Below are positions 35,872-45,454 of a stretch of 51,861 bases of DNA, piece by piece. The DNA is from Pseudomonadales bacterium. GTDB lineage: Bacteria; Pseudomonadota; Gammaproteobacteria; Pseudomonadales; Pseudohongiellaceae. The DNA lies in contig JANQJM010000158.1 of assembly GCA_028281635.1 (NCBI GenBank), forward strand, positions 1-51,861, in the 5' to 3' direction. A program made the translations under genes and the position numbers. Position 1 is the first letter of the stretch; each line of letters opens with the position of its first letter. Under the pieces are notes generated by a model. That model was not told where the DNA came from. It made no database searches and saw nothing but the letters and a program-made list of their open reading frames with translations.

Positions 35872-36909
35872 TCAAGAGGCGAGTGCTGGCGCTTTGCCAG
35901 CAATTCGCGCAAGCAGTATACCCAGTTCATCCCAGGGATTGGCCAGTGACATGCCCTTGATGGCATGGTCTATTTGCTTGGCCTGGTCGAGCAAGTTCCA
36001 GATGTCTGTAATAGTGAGGCGATTCAAGGCGCTGCCAACTGCTTGTTTGCGGTTAAACCAGACCCGTGAAGACTGCAATATTGCATTCACTCCTTGCCCT
36101 GATTGGCGCTTTTCAATCATGAGCAGCAAGCTTCTAAGTTCTCTGGTGATGCTGCCAAGAATCACCAGAGGAAACGTGTCTTCCGCTTTTAGTCCCGCCA
36201 GAATTTTCTGAGTGTGCGCTACGTCTCCTAGCAGTGCCGCATCCACCAATTGAAAGGCATTGTAGCGGGAGCTGTCCGCAACAGTTTGCATGACGGTTTT
36301 GCTGTCCAGGCGTACAGGGCCTGATCCATCTGAGTTTGCGAGCAACTTCAGCTTCTCGATTTCCTGCATTGCTGCCAGGAGATTGCCTTCGATCTTGTCC
36401 AGTAATAGCTGCAAAGCGTCGGGATCGGCCTGAATCCCGGCACCTAAGAGTCGCTGCTCTAACCAGGCCGGAAGGCCATCCCGGTTCACCGGCCAGATTT
36501 GTACAAATGCACCGCCGGCTTCAATTGCCTTGAACCACTTCGTGTTTAAGGTCCCGGATTCCAGGCGCGGGCTACTGATTAGTATCACCACATCAGATGA
36601 GGATTCGGCAATCGCTGTCTGCAGCGTATTCTTGCCACTCTCGTCAAGTTTGCTGCTGGATAAACGTATGTCGACTATCTTGCGTTCAGCGAATAGAGAG
36701 AGATTATTGAAGGCCGCGCTTACATGCTCCCAATTGAAGCCACGGTCAACACTGAACACTTCCCGCTCCATGAACCCCTGATCACGGAGGTGGCCACGAA
36801 TCATGTCAGCAGATTCCTGCATCAATAGCGGTTCGTCACCGGACAGCCAATACAGCGGCAGGGTTGCTTGCTGTAGCTGACGTCTTAGTTGTTCTGGCTT
36901 TAGTCGCAT
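35872..36909 (-). CDS. holA: DNA polymerase III subunit delta
   Basis: HolA is the clamp-loader subunit that opens the beta sliding clamp. The 345-residue protein has LYWLSGDEPLLMQESADMIR near the start, the central VVILISSPRLESGTLNTKWFKA block, and a C-terminal helical collar containing ARYNAFQLVDAALLGDV-like sequence (residues about 213-228). The start codon overlaps the lptE stop by one base (TAATG). It is the distal gene of the leuS-lptE-holA group. Confidence 0.93.
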   Translation of the reverse strand: MRLKPEQLRRQLQQATLPLYWLSGDEPLLMQESADMIRGHLRDQGFMEREVFSVDRGFNWEHVSAAFNNLSLFAERKIVDIRLSSSKLDESGKNTLQTAIAESSSDVVILISSPRLESGTLNTKWFKAIEAGGAFVQIWPVNRDGLPAWLEQRLLGAGIQADPDALQLLLDKIEGNLLAAMQEIEKLKLLANSDGSGPVRLDSKTVMQTVADSSRYNAFQLVDAALLGDVAHTQKILAGLKAEDTFPLVILGSITRELRSLLLMIEKRQSGQGVNAILQSSRVWFNRKQAVGSALNRLTITDIWNLLDQAKQIDHAIKGMSLANPWDELGILLARIAGKAPALAS

Positions 36910-37427
36910 TATTGGCTACTGCCGGCTTCCAGGCGGCGCAGTAGTTGATTTACCAGGTCGCGGCGCATCTCGGCGGTGATTATCGCCACTTCGTCCTGGT
37001 TGCCAGCGATGTTTGCGATGTCTTCGAAATAAGTTCGCTCAACCATCAGGGTTTCCGGAGCGAGTAAGATCTCTTCGTCTTGCACCATCGCCACATCAAC
37101 CGATAGCCGGATCTCATACTGGGCCGCCCGAGCCCGGGGATTAATGGAAACAGGTCGGCTAATGGATCGTTCATTGCGCACAGTAAGTATAGGCGCGTTT
37201 TCATCTGCAGATTGCAAAGAAACGTTGGCAACGTCCAGGGAACGTCGAAGGAGTCTGGCTAACTCGCTATTCGGCTGATCAACGTCCAGTGCTAAAGCAT
37301 CGTATTGAGCGGTGATTGTCTCTGTGCCACGCAAAGCGAAGCCACAGGCAGCAAGAGGCAGCACTACCATCACAGGTAGCAGTATGCGGATAAGACTGGA
37401 TTGAAAATGTGAAAAAGCGGCAGTCAT
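36909..37427 (-). CDS. lptE: LPS-assembly lipoprotein LptE
   Basis: LptE plugs and stabilises the LptD barrel that inserts lipopolysaccharide into the outer leaflet. The 172-residue protein has a signal peptide ending in the lipobox Leu-Ala-Ala-Cys, followed directly by GFALRG, the family hallmark. The body is beta-strand rich with a C-terminal helix (EMRRDLVNQLLRRLEA). It starts 25 bases after leuS and overlaps holA by one base, the conserved order. Confidence 0.92.
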   Translation of the reverse strand: MTAAFSHFQSSLIRILLPVMVVLPLAACGFALRGTETITAQYDALALDVDQPNSELARLLRRSLDVANVSLQSADENAPILTVRNERSISRPVSINPRARAAQYEIRLSVDVAMVQDEEILLAPETLMVERTYFEDIANIAGNQDEVAIITAEMRRDLVNQLLRRLEAGSSQ

Positions 37428-37452
37428 GTAACTCCCAATTTCGCAGGGAGCC

Positions 37453-39936
37453 TTAGTTTACTACGATATTCACAAGTCGGCCTGGCACCACTATCACTTT
37501 TCGGACGGTCCCCTCTGCAGCAAATCGCTGCACCGCGTCGTCGGCCAATGCCATTGCTTCCAGCTCTGATTGCTGAATGTCTTTCGGCACTTCCAGTTTG
37601 CTACGCAATTTGCCGTTCACTTGTAAAACGATGAGTGCTGTGTCTTCCTGTAATGCAGACTTATCAACTGCTGGCCAACTGGCATTTATAACCGCTTCGT
37701 CGTGTCCCAGATGCTGCCATGCAGCATGGCAAAAATGAGGTACCACAGGAGCCAGCATCAGCACACTGTATTCCAGGGCTTCCTGAATAACTTGCTGATC
37801 GGTTTCGCTTGCAGCGGATTCGGCGAATTTCGTTACCGCATTTAACAGTTCCATGACGGCCGCAATGGCAGTATTAAACATTTTGCGCCGTTCGTAGTCA
37901 TCAGCTACTTTTTGCAGTGTTTGATGAGTCTTTAAGCGCAGTTTTTTCTGTTCATCATTCAGCGTCGAGGAATCAAAATCTGAGCAGGGTACTGGTTGAT
38001 GACTGTTGATGGTTTTCCACAGCCGCTTGAGGAATCGAAAGCTTCCCTCAACGCCGCTATCAGTCCAGTCCAGCGATTGATCTGGAGCTGAGGCAAACAA
38101 GGTGAACATACGGACGGTATCCGCTCCGTAAGTGTCAATGAATGACATGGGATCAATAGTATTACCCTTTGATTTCGACATCTTGGCGCCGTCTTTCAGC
38201 ACCATGCCCTGGGTTAACAAGTTGGTAAAGGGCTCGTCGCTGTCTACCAGTCCTTCATCACGCATTAATTTGTGGTAGAAGCGGGCGTAAAGCAAATGCA
38301 GAATAGCGTGCTCGATACCACCGATATACTGATCCACAGGCAACCAATAATTCGCTCGCTCGTCTAACATTGCTTTATCCTGATCACGAGAGGTATAACG
38401 TGCGTAGTACCAGGAGGACTCCATAAACGTATCGAAGGTATCAGTTTCCCGCTTCGCGTCGCTCCCGCATATAGGGCACTTCACATCGGTAAACTCTTTC
38501 ATGCGCGGCAGGGGAGAGCCACTTTCATCGATAGCGACATCTTCCGGGAGCAGCACCGGTAAATCACTTTCTGGTACCGGCACCGAGCCGCAATGGTCGC
38601 AGTTGATCATGGGAATTGGTGCACCCCAATAACGCTGTCGGGAGACACCCCAATCTCGAAGTCGGTAGTTAACCCTGCGTTCTCCCTTACCCTGTTCTCC
38701 GAGAAAATCCGCTATGGCATTGAATGCTTCTTCATACTGCAGGCCATCGAACTGGCCTGAATTGACCAGGCGGCCTTTTTCCACAAAGGCAGCCTTTTCC
38801 AGGTCGCATTCATGGTCCGGGGAAATGGGCTCTATTACCTGCTTGATGTCGATTCCGTATTTACTTGCAAATTCCCAATCCCTCTGGTCGTGTCCGGGAA
38901 CTGCCATTACGGCGCCAGAACCGTAACTCATGAGTACAAAATTTGCCGTGTAGATCGGCACCTGCTCTTGAGTGATGGGATGAATCGCCTTCAAGCCGGT
39001 GTCCATACCGAGTTTTTCCATGGTGGCCATGTCTGCTTCAGCCACCTTCATCTTGTTCTGTTCTTCGATAAACGCAGCAAGTTCTGGATTGTCAATCGCC
39101 GCTTTCTCAGCCAGCGGATGTTGGGCAGCTACTGCGACATAAGTAACTCCTAACAACGTGTCTGGCCTGGTGGTGTAAACAGACAAGGTCCGTAACTCAG
39201 GATCGTCCTCGTCGGCAACAGTGAAATCCAGATTGACTCCTTCGGATCGGCCAATCCAGTTTGTCTGCATGGTCCGCACTTTCTCCGGCCAACCATCCAT
39301 TTCTAAGAGTTCGTCAAGCAACTCCTGCGCGTAGGCCGTGATCTTGAAAAACCACTGAGGAATGCTGCGACGCTCAACAGGAGCCCCGGAACGCCATCCT
39401 TTTCCGTCTACCACTTGCTCGTTGGCTAGCACGGTTTGGTCGACCGGATCCCAGTTAACTTCGGCCTCCTTTTTGTACACCAGGCCTTTCTCGAACAGGC
39501 GCAGGAAGAACCATTGTTCCCAGCGATAGTAATCCTGGTGGCAGGTCGCTAATTCGCGGGTCCAGTCATAGGCATAACCCAGTCTCTGCAATTGCTCACG
39601 CATATAGTCGATATTGCCGTAAGTCCATTTTGCGGGTGGCACTTTGTTTTGCATGGCAGCATTCTCAGCCGGCAAGCCAAACGCGTCCCAGCCCATTGGC
39701 TGCAGTACATTCTTGCCCAACATGCGGTGATAACGTGAGATTGCGTCACCGATACTGTAGTTCCGCACATGACCCATGTGCAGATGGCCACTAGGATAGG
39801 GCAGCATCGACAGGCAATAGAATTTCTCCCTGTCAGGATCTTCGGTAGCTCTAAAGCTGTCGTGCTCGGCCCAGTATTGCTGTGCCTGCGCTTCGACCGC
39901 CTGAGGGTTGTATTGATCTTGGCTGTCTTCCTGCAT
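37453..39936 (-). CDS. leuS: Leucyl-tRNA synthetase
   Basis: LeuRS charges leucine tRNAs and edits mischarged products. From MQEDSQDQY, which has AGGGAA just upstream, the protein has 827 residues; the frame continues 22 codons further upstream without family support. The HIGH-type motif is HLHMGH at residues 51-56, the editing domain (connective polypeptide 1) includes [20 protein letters not shown], and the KMSKS loop reads [14 protein letters not shown] zinc-ribbon insert with CDHCGS and CPICGS cysteine pairs is present. In Pseudomonas lnt would lie upstream, after corC; here corC and leuS are separated by only 143 bases. Confidence 0.97.
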   Translation of the reverse strand: MQEDSQDQYNPQAVEAQAQQYWAEHDSFRATEDPDREKFYCLSMLPYPSGHLHMGHVRNYSIGDAISRYHRMLGKNVLQPMGWDAFGLPAENAAMQNKVPPAKWTYGNIDYMREQLQRLGYAYDWTRELATCHQDYYRWEQWFFLRLFEKGLVYKKEAEVNWDPVDQTVLANEQVVDGKGWRSGAPVERRSIPQWFFKITAYAQELLDELLEMDGWPEKVRTMQTNWIGRSEGVNLDFTVADEDDPELRTLSVYTTRPDTLLGVTYVAVAAQHPLAEKAAIDNPELAAFIEEQNKMKVAEADMATMEKLGMDTGLKAIHPITQEQVPIYTANFVLMSYGSGAVMAVPGHDQRDWEFASKYGIDIKQVIEPISPDHECDLEKAAFVEKGRLVNSGQFDGLQYEEAFNAIADFLGEQGKGERRVNYRLRDWGVSRQRYWGAPIPMINCDHCGSVPVPESDLPVLLPEDVAIDESGSPLPRMKEFTDVKCPICGSDAKRETDTFDTFMESSWYYARYTSRDQDKAMLDERANYWLPVDQYIGGIEHAILHLLYARFYHKLMRDEGLVDSDEPFTNLLTQGMVLKDGAKMSKSKGNTIDPMSFIDTYGADTVRMFTLFASAPDQSLDWTDSGVEGSFRFLKRLWKTINSHQPVPCSDFDSSTLNDEQKKLRLKTHQTLQKVADDYERRKMFNTAIAAVMELLNAVTKFAESAASETDQQVIQEALEYSVLMLAPVVPHFCHAAWQHLGHDEAVINASWPAVDKSALQEDTALIVLQVNGKLRSKLEVPKDIQQSELEAMALADDAVQRFAAEGTVRKVIVVPGRLVNIVVN

Positions 39937-40079
39937 GGTGTTCCCTGTGCTCCTGCTGCTTAAGGCCTGCCCGCGGCTCCCTGCTGAAAAATGCGCAATC
40001 ATACCGCAGTCGAGGCTATGACTTCACGTGCCCTAAGAGTACCGGGGGCTCTTTCTCGATCAGGATTATGAGTTGAAAT

Positions 40080-40934
40080 TTAAGCCTGGGCTTCTGGTGC
40101 TGAACTTACTTTCAATAATTTGATCTGCCGACTATCAGCATTGAGTACGGTGATGAGAAACGGACCGATCTCCACGCTCTCACTGCGTTCCGGAATGTGC
40201 CCAAATTGCTGTAACACAAGACCGCCGATGGTGGTGAACTCCTGGTCGCTGAACTCAGTATCGAAGTACTCATTAAACTCGCCGACAGGAGTCAATGCTT
40301 TGACGATATAATTATCTTCATCAAACTTCTTGATGTAACTATCGTCATCAACGTCGAATTCGTCTTCAATTTCGCCAACGATTTGTTCCAGTACATCTTC
40401 GATTGTCACAACTCCGCAGACACTGCCATATTCATCAATGACGATAGCCATGTGTTGGCGAGTTTCCCTGAATTCTTTGAGCAGCACATTCAGTGTCTTG
40501 CTCTCCGGCACAAAGGTGGCGGGTCGCACAATATCTTTAATCTCAAATTTCTCCTGATTTTCACTTTGTAGAAGCGGGAGCAAATCTTTTGCAAGCAGGA
40601 TACCCATAACGTTGTCTACATTTTCTCCGACCACTGGGAACCGGGAATGGGAAGCTTTGGAAACTGCGTCCAGGATTTCATTGAGGGTGAGATCTGCGGC
40701 CACAGTTACTACCTGCGAGCGAGGAATCATAATGTCCCTTACCTGCATGCTGGAAACTTGTAGTGCACCTTCAATGATGCCAAGGGCGTCGGCGTCTAGG
40801 ACCTGATCCTGTTCTGCGTTGCGTAGAAGCTCTAACAGGCTCTTGGTGTCGGTGGGTTCGTCAGAAAATACTTGAGCAATTTTATCGATCCAGGACTTGG
40901 GTCTTGGATCGATGCTAGATTGGTCGTCGGTCAT
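40080..40934 (-). CDS. corC: CorC/YbeX-family CBS-pair protein
   Basis: The 284-residue soluble protein has a CBS-domain pair (residues about 65-190, with VRDIMIPRSQVVTV and GVVTIEDVLEQIVGEI) followed by a CorC/HlyC domain (IVKALTPVGEFNEYFDTEF, then IGGLVLQQFGHIPERSESV). CorC proteins have been linked to magnesium and cobalt efflux and, in E. coli, YbeX to ribosome metabolism. The order phoH-ybeY-corC is conserved. No lnt gene follows, unlike in most relatives. Confidence 0.93.
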   Translation of the reverse strand: MTDDQSSIDPRPKSWIDKIAQVFSDEPTDTKSLLELLRNAEQDQVLDADALGIIEGALQVSSMQVRDIMIPRSQVVTVAADLTLNEILDAVSKASHSRFPVVGENVDNVMGILLAKDLLPLLQSENQEKFEIKDIVRPATFVPESKTLNVLLKEFRETRQHMAIVIDEYGSVCGVVTIEDVLEQIVGEIEDEFDVDDDSYIKKFDEDNYIVKALTPVGEFNEYFDTEFSDQEFTTIGGLVLQQFGHIPERSESVEIGPFLITVLNADSRQIKLLKVSSAPEAQA

Positions 40935-40973
40935 GACCTGGCTTCTTTCGGCCTCCCAAAAAAGACTGTGAAT

Positions 40974-41447
40974 TTACCCTATCAAATAAGGGTTGGAGAT
41001 ACCAAGTTTTTTCAGTACCTCGATCTCGATGTTTTCCATGGTCGTTGCTGCTGCTTCTTCTCCATGTTCATATCCCAGCAGGTGCAGCAGGCCGTGGACC
41101 AGGATATGTGTCCAATGAGACTGGAGTGACTTATTTTGTTCCGCTGCCTCGCGTTCCAGCACTTCAGGGCAAATCGCCAGGTCTCCCAATGGCCGAAGCC
41201 CGATATCAGTCACAATACTCTGAGGAAAATCGGCGGCAAAAGAAAGCACGTTGGTGGCGCCCGCCTTGCCTCGATAGTGTGAGTTTAATTCTGCCGATTC
41301 TTCGCTGGTTATAAATTTTAAACTAATGCTGCAGTCTTCCTCGCGGCATAGATATTCCAGCGTGGCTTGCAAGCTTCTTAGACAATTTGATTCGTCAGGG
41401 ACCCAGTGGCTTGCGCAATGGTTGTCTATCTCAACCGTCACTGTCAT
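40974..41447 (-). CDS. ybeY: Endoribonuclease YbeY
   Basis: YbeY is a single-strand endoribonuclease needed for 16S rRNA 3' processing and 70S quality control. The 157-residue protein has the zinc motif HGLLHLLGYEHGEE and the conserved NVLSFAAD and LGDLAICPEV blocks. Its first 17 bases overlap the end of phoH, implying translational coupling. corC follows after 39 bases. Confidence 0.95.
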   Translation of the reverse strand: MTVTVEIDNHCASHWVPDESNCLRSLQATLEYLCREEDCSISLKFITSEESAELNSHYRGKAGATNVLSFAADFPQSIVTDIGLRPLGDLAICPEVLEREAAEQNKSLQSHWTHILVHGLLHLLGYEHGEEAAATTMENIEIEVLKKLGISNPYLIG

Positions 41448-42444
41448 TGCGCTGGGAAGATTCTTGACTCGTTAGAGTGGTGACTGACTGCCGGTCATAT
41501 TCATCGTAGGCCTCTACGATGCGTTGCACCAGGCGATGACGCACTACATCTTTGGCATTAAAGTAGGTAAAGCCGATGCCATCGATATCCTTTAAAACTT
41601 TGCTAACGTGAACCAGGCCGGAGCGTGTACCTTTTGGTAAGTCAATTTGAGTAATGTCTCCGGTTATTACCGCAGTAGAACCGAAGCCGATTCGGGTAAG
41701 AAACATCTTCATCTGGGCCGTAGTCGTGTTTTGGCTTTCATCCAGAATAATAAATGCATTGTTCAAAGTGCGTCCGCGCATATAGGCAAGAGGGGCTACT
41801 TCTATGACGTTTTTTTCAATCAAACGACCGACGCGCTCGAATCCCAGCATCTCATACAGAGCATCATAGAGAGGTCGCAGGTAGGGATCTATTTTCTGTG
41901 TCAGATCCCCGGGTAGGAACCCGAGCTTTTCGCCAGCTTCAACGGCAGGTCGTACCAGCAATAAGCGCTGAACTTGCTCGCGTACCAGAGCCTCCACAGC
42001 GCAGGCAACTGCTAAATATGTTTTGCCTGTGCCAGCGGGTCCCACGCCGAAATTGATGTCATTGTGGTGAATGCTTGTCACGTACTGACGCTGATGTTTG
42101 CTTCTTGGTTTTACGCTGCACTTCGGGGTCTTGATCAGATTGTCGTGAGTTGGGGTATCACTATTCTCGGATTCTAGTTGAAACTCCTGTAGAGCCAGGT
42201 GTATCTGCTTGGGGCTAAGTAATTGGCCTTTATCGGTAGCATGATAGAGAGCTTCCAATAGCTGACTACTGTTGCTCACGGCAGTTTCAGTGCCAGAAAT
42301 TTTAAAAACATTGCCCCGTTGTTGGATTCTGACGTCGAGGCCAGATTCAATTTGTTGGATATGTTCGTTCAGCCTGCCGCAGAGACTGGCAAGCCTTTGA
42401 GCATTGTCTGGAAGCAGGGTCAGCTGCTGTGAGTGATCTGTCAT
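41431..42444 (-). CDS. ybeZ: PhoH-like ATPase YbeZ
   Basis: This 337-residue PhoH-family ATPase has Walker A GPAGTGKTYLA, the preceding NDINFGVGP, and Walker B IILDESQNTTTAQMKMFLTR. An N-terminal KH-like region (residues about 20-75) may bind RNA. The protein partners with YbeY in rRNA maturation in bacteria where this has been studied. Only two bases separate it from the miaB stop, and its end overlaps ybeY by 17 bases. Confidence 0.93.
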   Translation of the reverse strand: MTDHSQQLTLLPDNAQRLASLCGRLNEHIQQIESGLDVRIQQRGNVFKISGTETAVSNSSQLLEALYHATDKGQLLSPKQIHLALQEFQLESENSDTPTHDNLIKTPKCSVKPRSKHQRQYVTSIHHNDINFGVGPAGTGKTYLAVACAVEALVREQVQRLLLVRPAVEAGEKLGFLPGDLTQKIDPYLRPLYDALYEMLGFERVGRLIEKNVIEVAPLAYMRGRTLNNAFIILDESQNTTTAQMKMFLTRIGFGSTAVITGDITQIDLPKGTRSGLVHVSKVLKDIDGIGFTYFNAKDVVRHRLVQRIVEAYDEYDRQSVTTLTSQESSQRNDSDG

Positions 42445-42446
42445 TA

Positions 42447-43823
42447 CTAAAGTTGTCCCAACAGGGAGTTTGGCAGCGCTTCAGTGATCTTTATCGGAGT
42501 GAACTGCCCAATCAGTGAATGGTCATCACAACGGAAATTAACCACTCGATTATTTTCAGTGCGACCTTGCAGTGCCCCTGGGTCTTTGCGCGATACTCCA
42601 GTGACCAGGATGTTTTCTGTCTTCCCAATCATGGTTTGACTAATGGCAGCGGCCTGCTGTGAGATTTGTGATTGTAGAGTTGCCAGCCTGTGCTTTTTTT
42701 CCTGTTCCGGGGTATCGTCCCTGAGATCCGCTGCCGGAGTGCCAGGTCTGGCGCTGTAAATGAAGCTGAAGGAGGTATCGAACCCAATGTCGATAATCAG
42801 CTTCATGGTGTCTTCAAAGTCAGCATTGGTTTCTCCCGGAAACCCAATAATGAAATCTGAGGACAAACTGATACCCGGGCGAGCTGCCTGGATTTTGCGG
42901 ATCAGAGATTTGTACTCCAGCGCTGTATGTCCGCGCTTCATGGCAGCAAGTATCCGATCAGATCCGCTCTGTACCGGCAGGTGTAAATGTGAAACCAACT
43001 CCGGGACCTTGGCGTAGGCAGTTACCAGATTCTGATTGAACTCGACAGGATGGGAGGTAGTGAAACGAATTCGATCAATACCATCGATGCTGGCGATGTA
43101 GTTTATCAGCAGCGCCAGGTCGGTGAGCTCTCCCTGATGACTCATGCCTCGATAGGCGTTCACATTCTGACCCAGCAGATTTATCTCTCTTACCCCCTGT
43201 TCCGCCAGGTGCACTGCTTCTGCTAATACATCATCAAGTGGTCGGCTCACTTCTTCACCACGAGTGTAGGGCACAACGCAGAAGCTGCAGTACTTGCTGC
43301 AGCCTTCCATGACTGTAAGGAAGGCCTGGCAGGAATCCACTTCTGGTTCAGGCAAGCGATCAAATTTCTCGATTTCGGGAAAGCTGATATCAACTACCGG
43401 TCGCGATCCATTAGCGCTATTCAGCATCTCAGGGAGTTTGTGTAAAGTCTGTGGACCGAACACGACATCAACGAAGGGAGCACGCTTGCCTATGGCTTCG
43501 CCTTCCTGGCTGGCCACGCAACCGCCAACCGCTATCTTCAAATTCGGATTGCTGTCTTTCAGTGCTCGCCAGCGGCCCAGTTGATGGAAAACCTTTTCCT
43601 GCGCTTTTTCACGAATAGAGCAGGTATTGAGCAGCAGAATGTCGGCTTGTTCAGGTGAATCCACCAGCACTGCCTGCTCGGACTCGCGCAGCAAATCGAG
43701 CATGCGGGACGAGTCGTACTCATTCATCTGGCAGCCGTGGGTCTTGATGTAAACACGGCGAACCCCAGACTCGCTTTGCGCGTCGCCTGTATCTATATCC
43801 TGTGAAGTCGCTGCCTCAGTCAT
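42447..43823 (-). CDS. miaB: tRNA-2-methylthio-N6-dimethylallyladenosine synthase
   Basis: MiaB adds the methylthio group to i6A37 of tRNAs reading UNN codons. The 458-residue protein has the three auxiliary cluster cysteines ([30 protein letters not shown]) and the radical SAM motif [10 protein letters not shown]-terminal TRAM domain starts near [14 protein letters not shown]. It heads the miaB-ybeZ-ybeY-corC unit, with an extended -10 promoter about 70 bases upstream. Confidence 0.97.
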   Translation of the reverse strand: MTEAATSQDIDTGDAQSESGVRRVYIKTHGCQMNEYDSSRMLDLLRESEQAVLVDSPEQADILLLNTCSIREKAQEKVFHQLGRWRALKDSNPNLKIAVGGCVASQEGEAIGKRAPFVDVVFGPQTLHKLPEMLNSANGSRPVVDISFPEIEKFDRLPEPEVDSCQAFLTVMEGCSKYCSFCVVPYTRGEEVSRPLDDVLAEAVHLAEQGVREINLLGQNVNAYRGMSHQGELTDLALLINYIASIDGIDRIRFTTSHPVEFNQNLVTAYAKVPELVSHLHLPVQSGSDRILAAMKRGHTALEYKSLIRKIQAARPGISLSSDFIIGFPGETNADFEDTMKLIIDIGFDTSFSFIYSARPGTPAADLRDDTPEQEKKHRLATLQSQISQQAAAISQTMIGKTENILVTGVSRKDPGALQGRTENNRVVNFRCDDHSLIGQFTPIKITEALPNSLLGQL

Positions 43824-43894
43824 TAGAATGAAACTAATCTTAAACCTAAGAGATTGAAACGATTGAATTATTTCCCAGAAGGAAAAGGCTGCGA

Positions 43895-43903
43895 ATTATA
43901 GCA
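43895..43903 (-). promoter_or_regulatory. Extended -10 promoter of the miaB operon
   Basis: On the reverse strand TGCTATAAT occupies 43903-43895, a perfect extended -10 element (TGnTATAAT) 72 bases before the miaB start. No good -35 is seen at 16 to 18 bases upstream, which fits an extended -10 promoter that does not need one. The 255-base region is shared with the divergent DUF1820 gene. Confidence 0.55.
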
Positions 43904-44078
43904 GTATCAGGCAGAGAGACCATATGCCTGGATCATTATTCAAAAGTACCAGCCATTTCGTCTATACCCCCGGCTGTGCATGGCTGCTTGAATTTCATCG
44001 CATTAACCAAATATTAAAGGTACGCTAGCGCTTGGTCGCCGCTGTCAATCTGATATTTACTCTAAGAGTTTGATTTTC

Positions 44079-44417
44079 ATGACAAATCCATCTGAAATCT
44101 ACAAAATAACCTTCCTCAACAAGGGCAAGGTCTATGAGGTTTTCGTTAAACAGGTCTATCAGAGTGATCTCTATGGTTTCATCGAGATAGAAGAATTTGT
44201 GTTCAACGAGCGGTCCCAAATGGTGGTGGATCCCAGTGAAGAAAAGCTCAAGAACGAGTTTTCAGGCGTAAGGCGTAGTTTTATCCCCATGCAGGCGATT
44301 ATTCGTATCGATGAGGTAGAGAAATCCGGCGTCGCTAAAATATCCAATGGTGACAACATTACGCCATTTCCCGTATCACTGGTTGGCGCAGGAAATGCTG
44401 ACAGCCAGGATTCATAA
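44079..44417 (+). CDS. DUF1820 family protein
   Basis: The 112-residue protein from MTNPSEIYK matches DUF1820: IYKITFLNKGKVYEVFVK at residues 7-24, LYGFIEIEEFVF, VDPSEEKLKNEFSGVRRSFIPMQAIIRIDEV. The function is unknown; the family is confined largely to gammaproteobacteria and is soluble. The frame opens three codons earlier with TTG but the ATG is preferred. It is divergent from miaB and is followed by srkA after 47 bases. Confidence 0.87.
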   Translation: MTNPSEIYKITFLNKGKVYEVFVKQVYQSDLYGFIEIEEFVFNERSQMVVDPSEEKLKNEFSGVRRSFIPMQAIIRIDEVEKSGVAKISNGDNITPFPVSLVGAGNADSQDS

Positions 44418-44464
44418 TCCCGTATCAATAGTTCCTATCCGATCGACTTACAGATGATGGGATT

Positions 44465-45454
44465 TTGAATCAGTCGGCACACCCTTATTCTTCCCTGACG
44501 CCGGATTCGGTTCTCGCTGCTGTTGAAGCCATGGGCTATACGCCCGATGCCCGCATCTATCCTCTGAATAGCTATGAAAACAGGGTCTATCAGGTAGGTC
44601 TTGAGGATGGTCCCTCAATCGTCGTCAAATTCTATCGTCCTGATCGCTGGAGTAGTGAACAAATTCTGGAAGAGCATGCTTTCACGCGAGAGCTTGCTGA
44701 TCTGGAAATTCCTGTCGTACCTCCCATGGAATTCTCAGGGCAGGGGAGTCTGCTCAGGCACGAAGCTTTCCAATTTGCGATCTTTCCGCAATTCATTGGA
44801 CGACCTCCGGAACTCGATGACCTGGATAACTTACTCATCATGGGCCGCTTCGTTGGCAGAATTCATGCCGTCGGTGCCCAATCCAGTTTCCAACACCGTG
44901 AACATATCAGCATCGAGCGCTTTGCTATTCAGAGCCGGCAGTTTCTACTCGAAAATGATTTTATTCCGCAGGATTTACGGCCTGCTTATGAGTCCACCAG
45001 TCAGGTGCTAATCGACAGAATTGAGCAGTGTTTTGCGGCTGTGGGAAAGCTTGATCAACTGCGTATCCATGGTGATTGTCATCCGGGCAATGTGTTATGG
45101 CGCGACGACACGCCACATTTTGTCGATTTCGATGACACAGTGACCGGGCCAGCCATACAAGATTTGTGGATGATGTTATCCGGTGATCGAAATCAGCGTC
45201 AGGCGCAACTGTTGGAGTTGGTTGAGGGCTATAATGAATTCTATGATTTTAAAGTAAGAGAACTGGCACTTGTTGAAGCACTTAGAACCATGCGCTTGAT
45301 GCATTACAGTGCTTGGTTAGCCCGACGCTGGGGTGATCCAGCTTTTCCAATGAATTTTCCCTGGTTTAATACTGACCGTTATTGGGCGGAGCATGTGCTG
45401 GAACTGAAAGAGCAGGTTTCGGCGCTGGATGAGCCACCATTAGAGCTGATTTAG
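44465..45454 (+). CDS. srkA: Stress response kinase A (YihE/RdoA)
   Basis: SrkA is a bacterial Ser/Thr kinase of the aminoglycoside-phosphotransferase fold that protects E. coli from stress-induced death. The 329-residue product, with a TTG start at 44465, equals the family length. Motifs are YPLNSYENRVYQVGLEDG, VVKFYRPDRWS (ATP lysine), the catalytic loop HGDCHPGNVLWRD and the metal-binding FVDFDDTVTGPA. The TTG start is supported by family length and by GGGA just upstream; ATGs at 44454 and 44457 are out of frame. Its stop overlaps the facing apbE-like stop by four bases (TTAG). Confidence 0.93.
   Translation: MNQSAHPYSSLTPDSVLAAVEAMGYTPDARIYPLNSYENRVYQVGLEDGPSIVVKFYRPDRWSSEQILEEHAFTRELADLEIPVVPPMEFSGQGSLLRHEAFQFAIFPQFIGRPPELDDLDNLLIMGRFVGRIHAVGAQSSFQHREHISIERFAIQSRQFLLENDFIPQDLRPAYESTSQVLIDRIEQCFAAVGKLDQLRIHGDCHPGNVLWRDDTPHFVDFDDTVTGPAIQDLWMMLSGDRNQRQAQLLELVEGYNEFYDFKVRELALVEALRTMRLMHYSAWLARRWGDPAFPMNFPWFNTDRYWAEHVLELKEQVSALDEPPLELI

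Noticed and set aside
44025..44219. 64-residue reverse-strand frame between miaB and DUF1820
   Set aside because: It is antisense to the DUF1820 gene, whose family assignment is clear.
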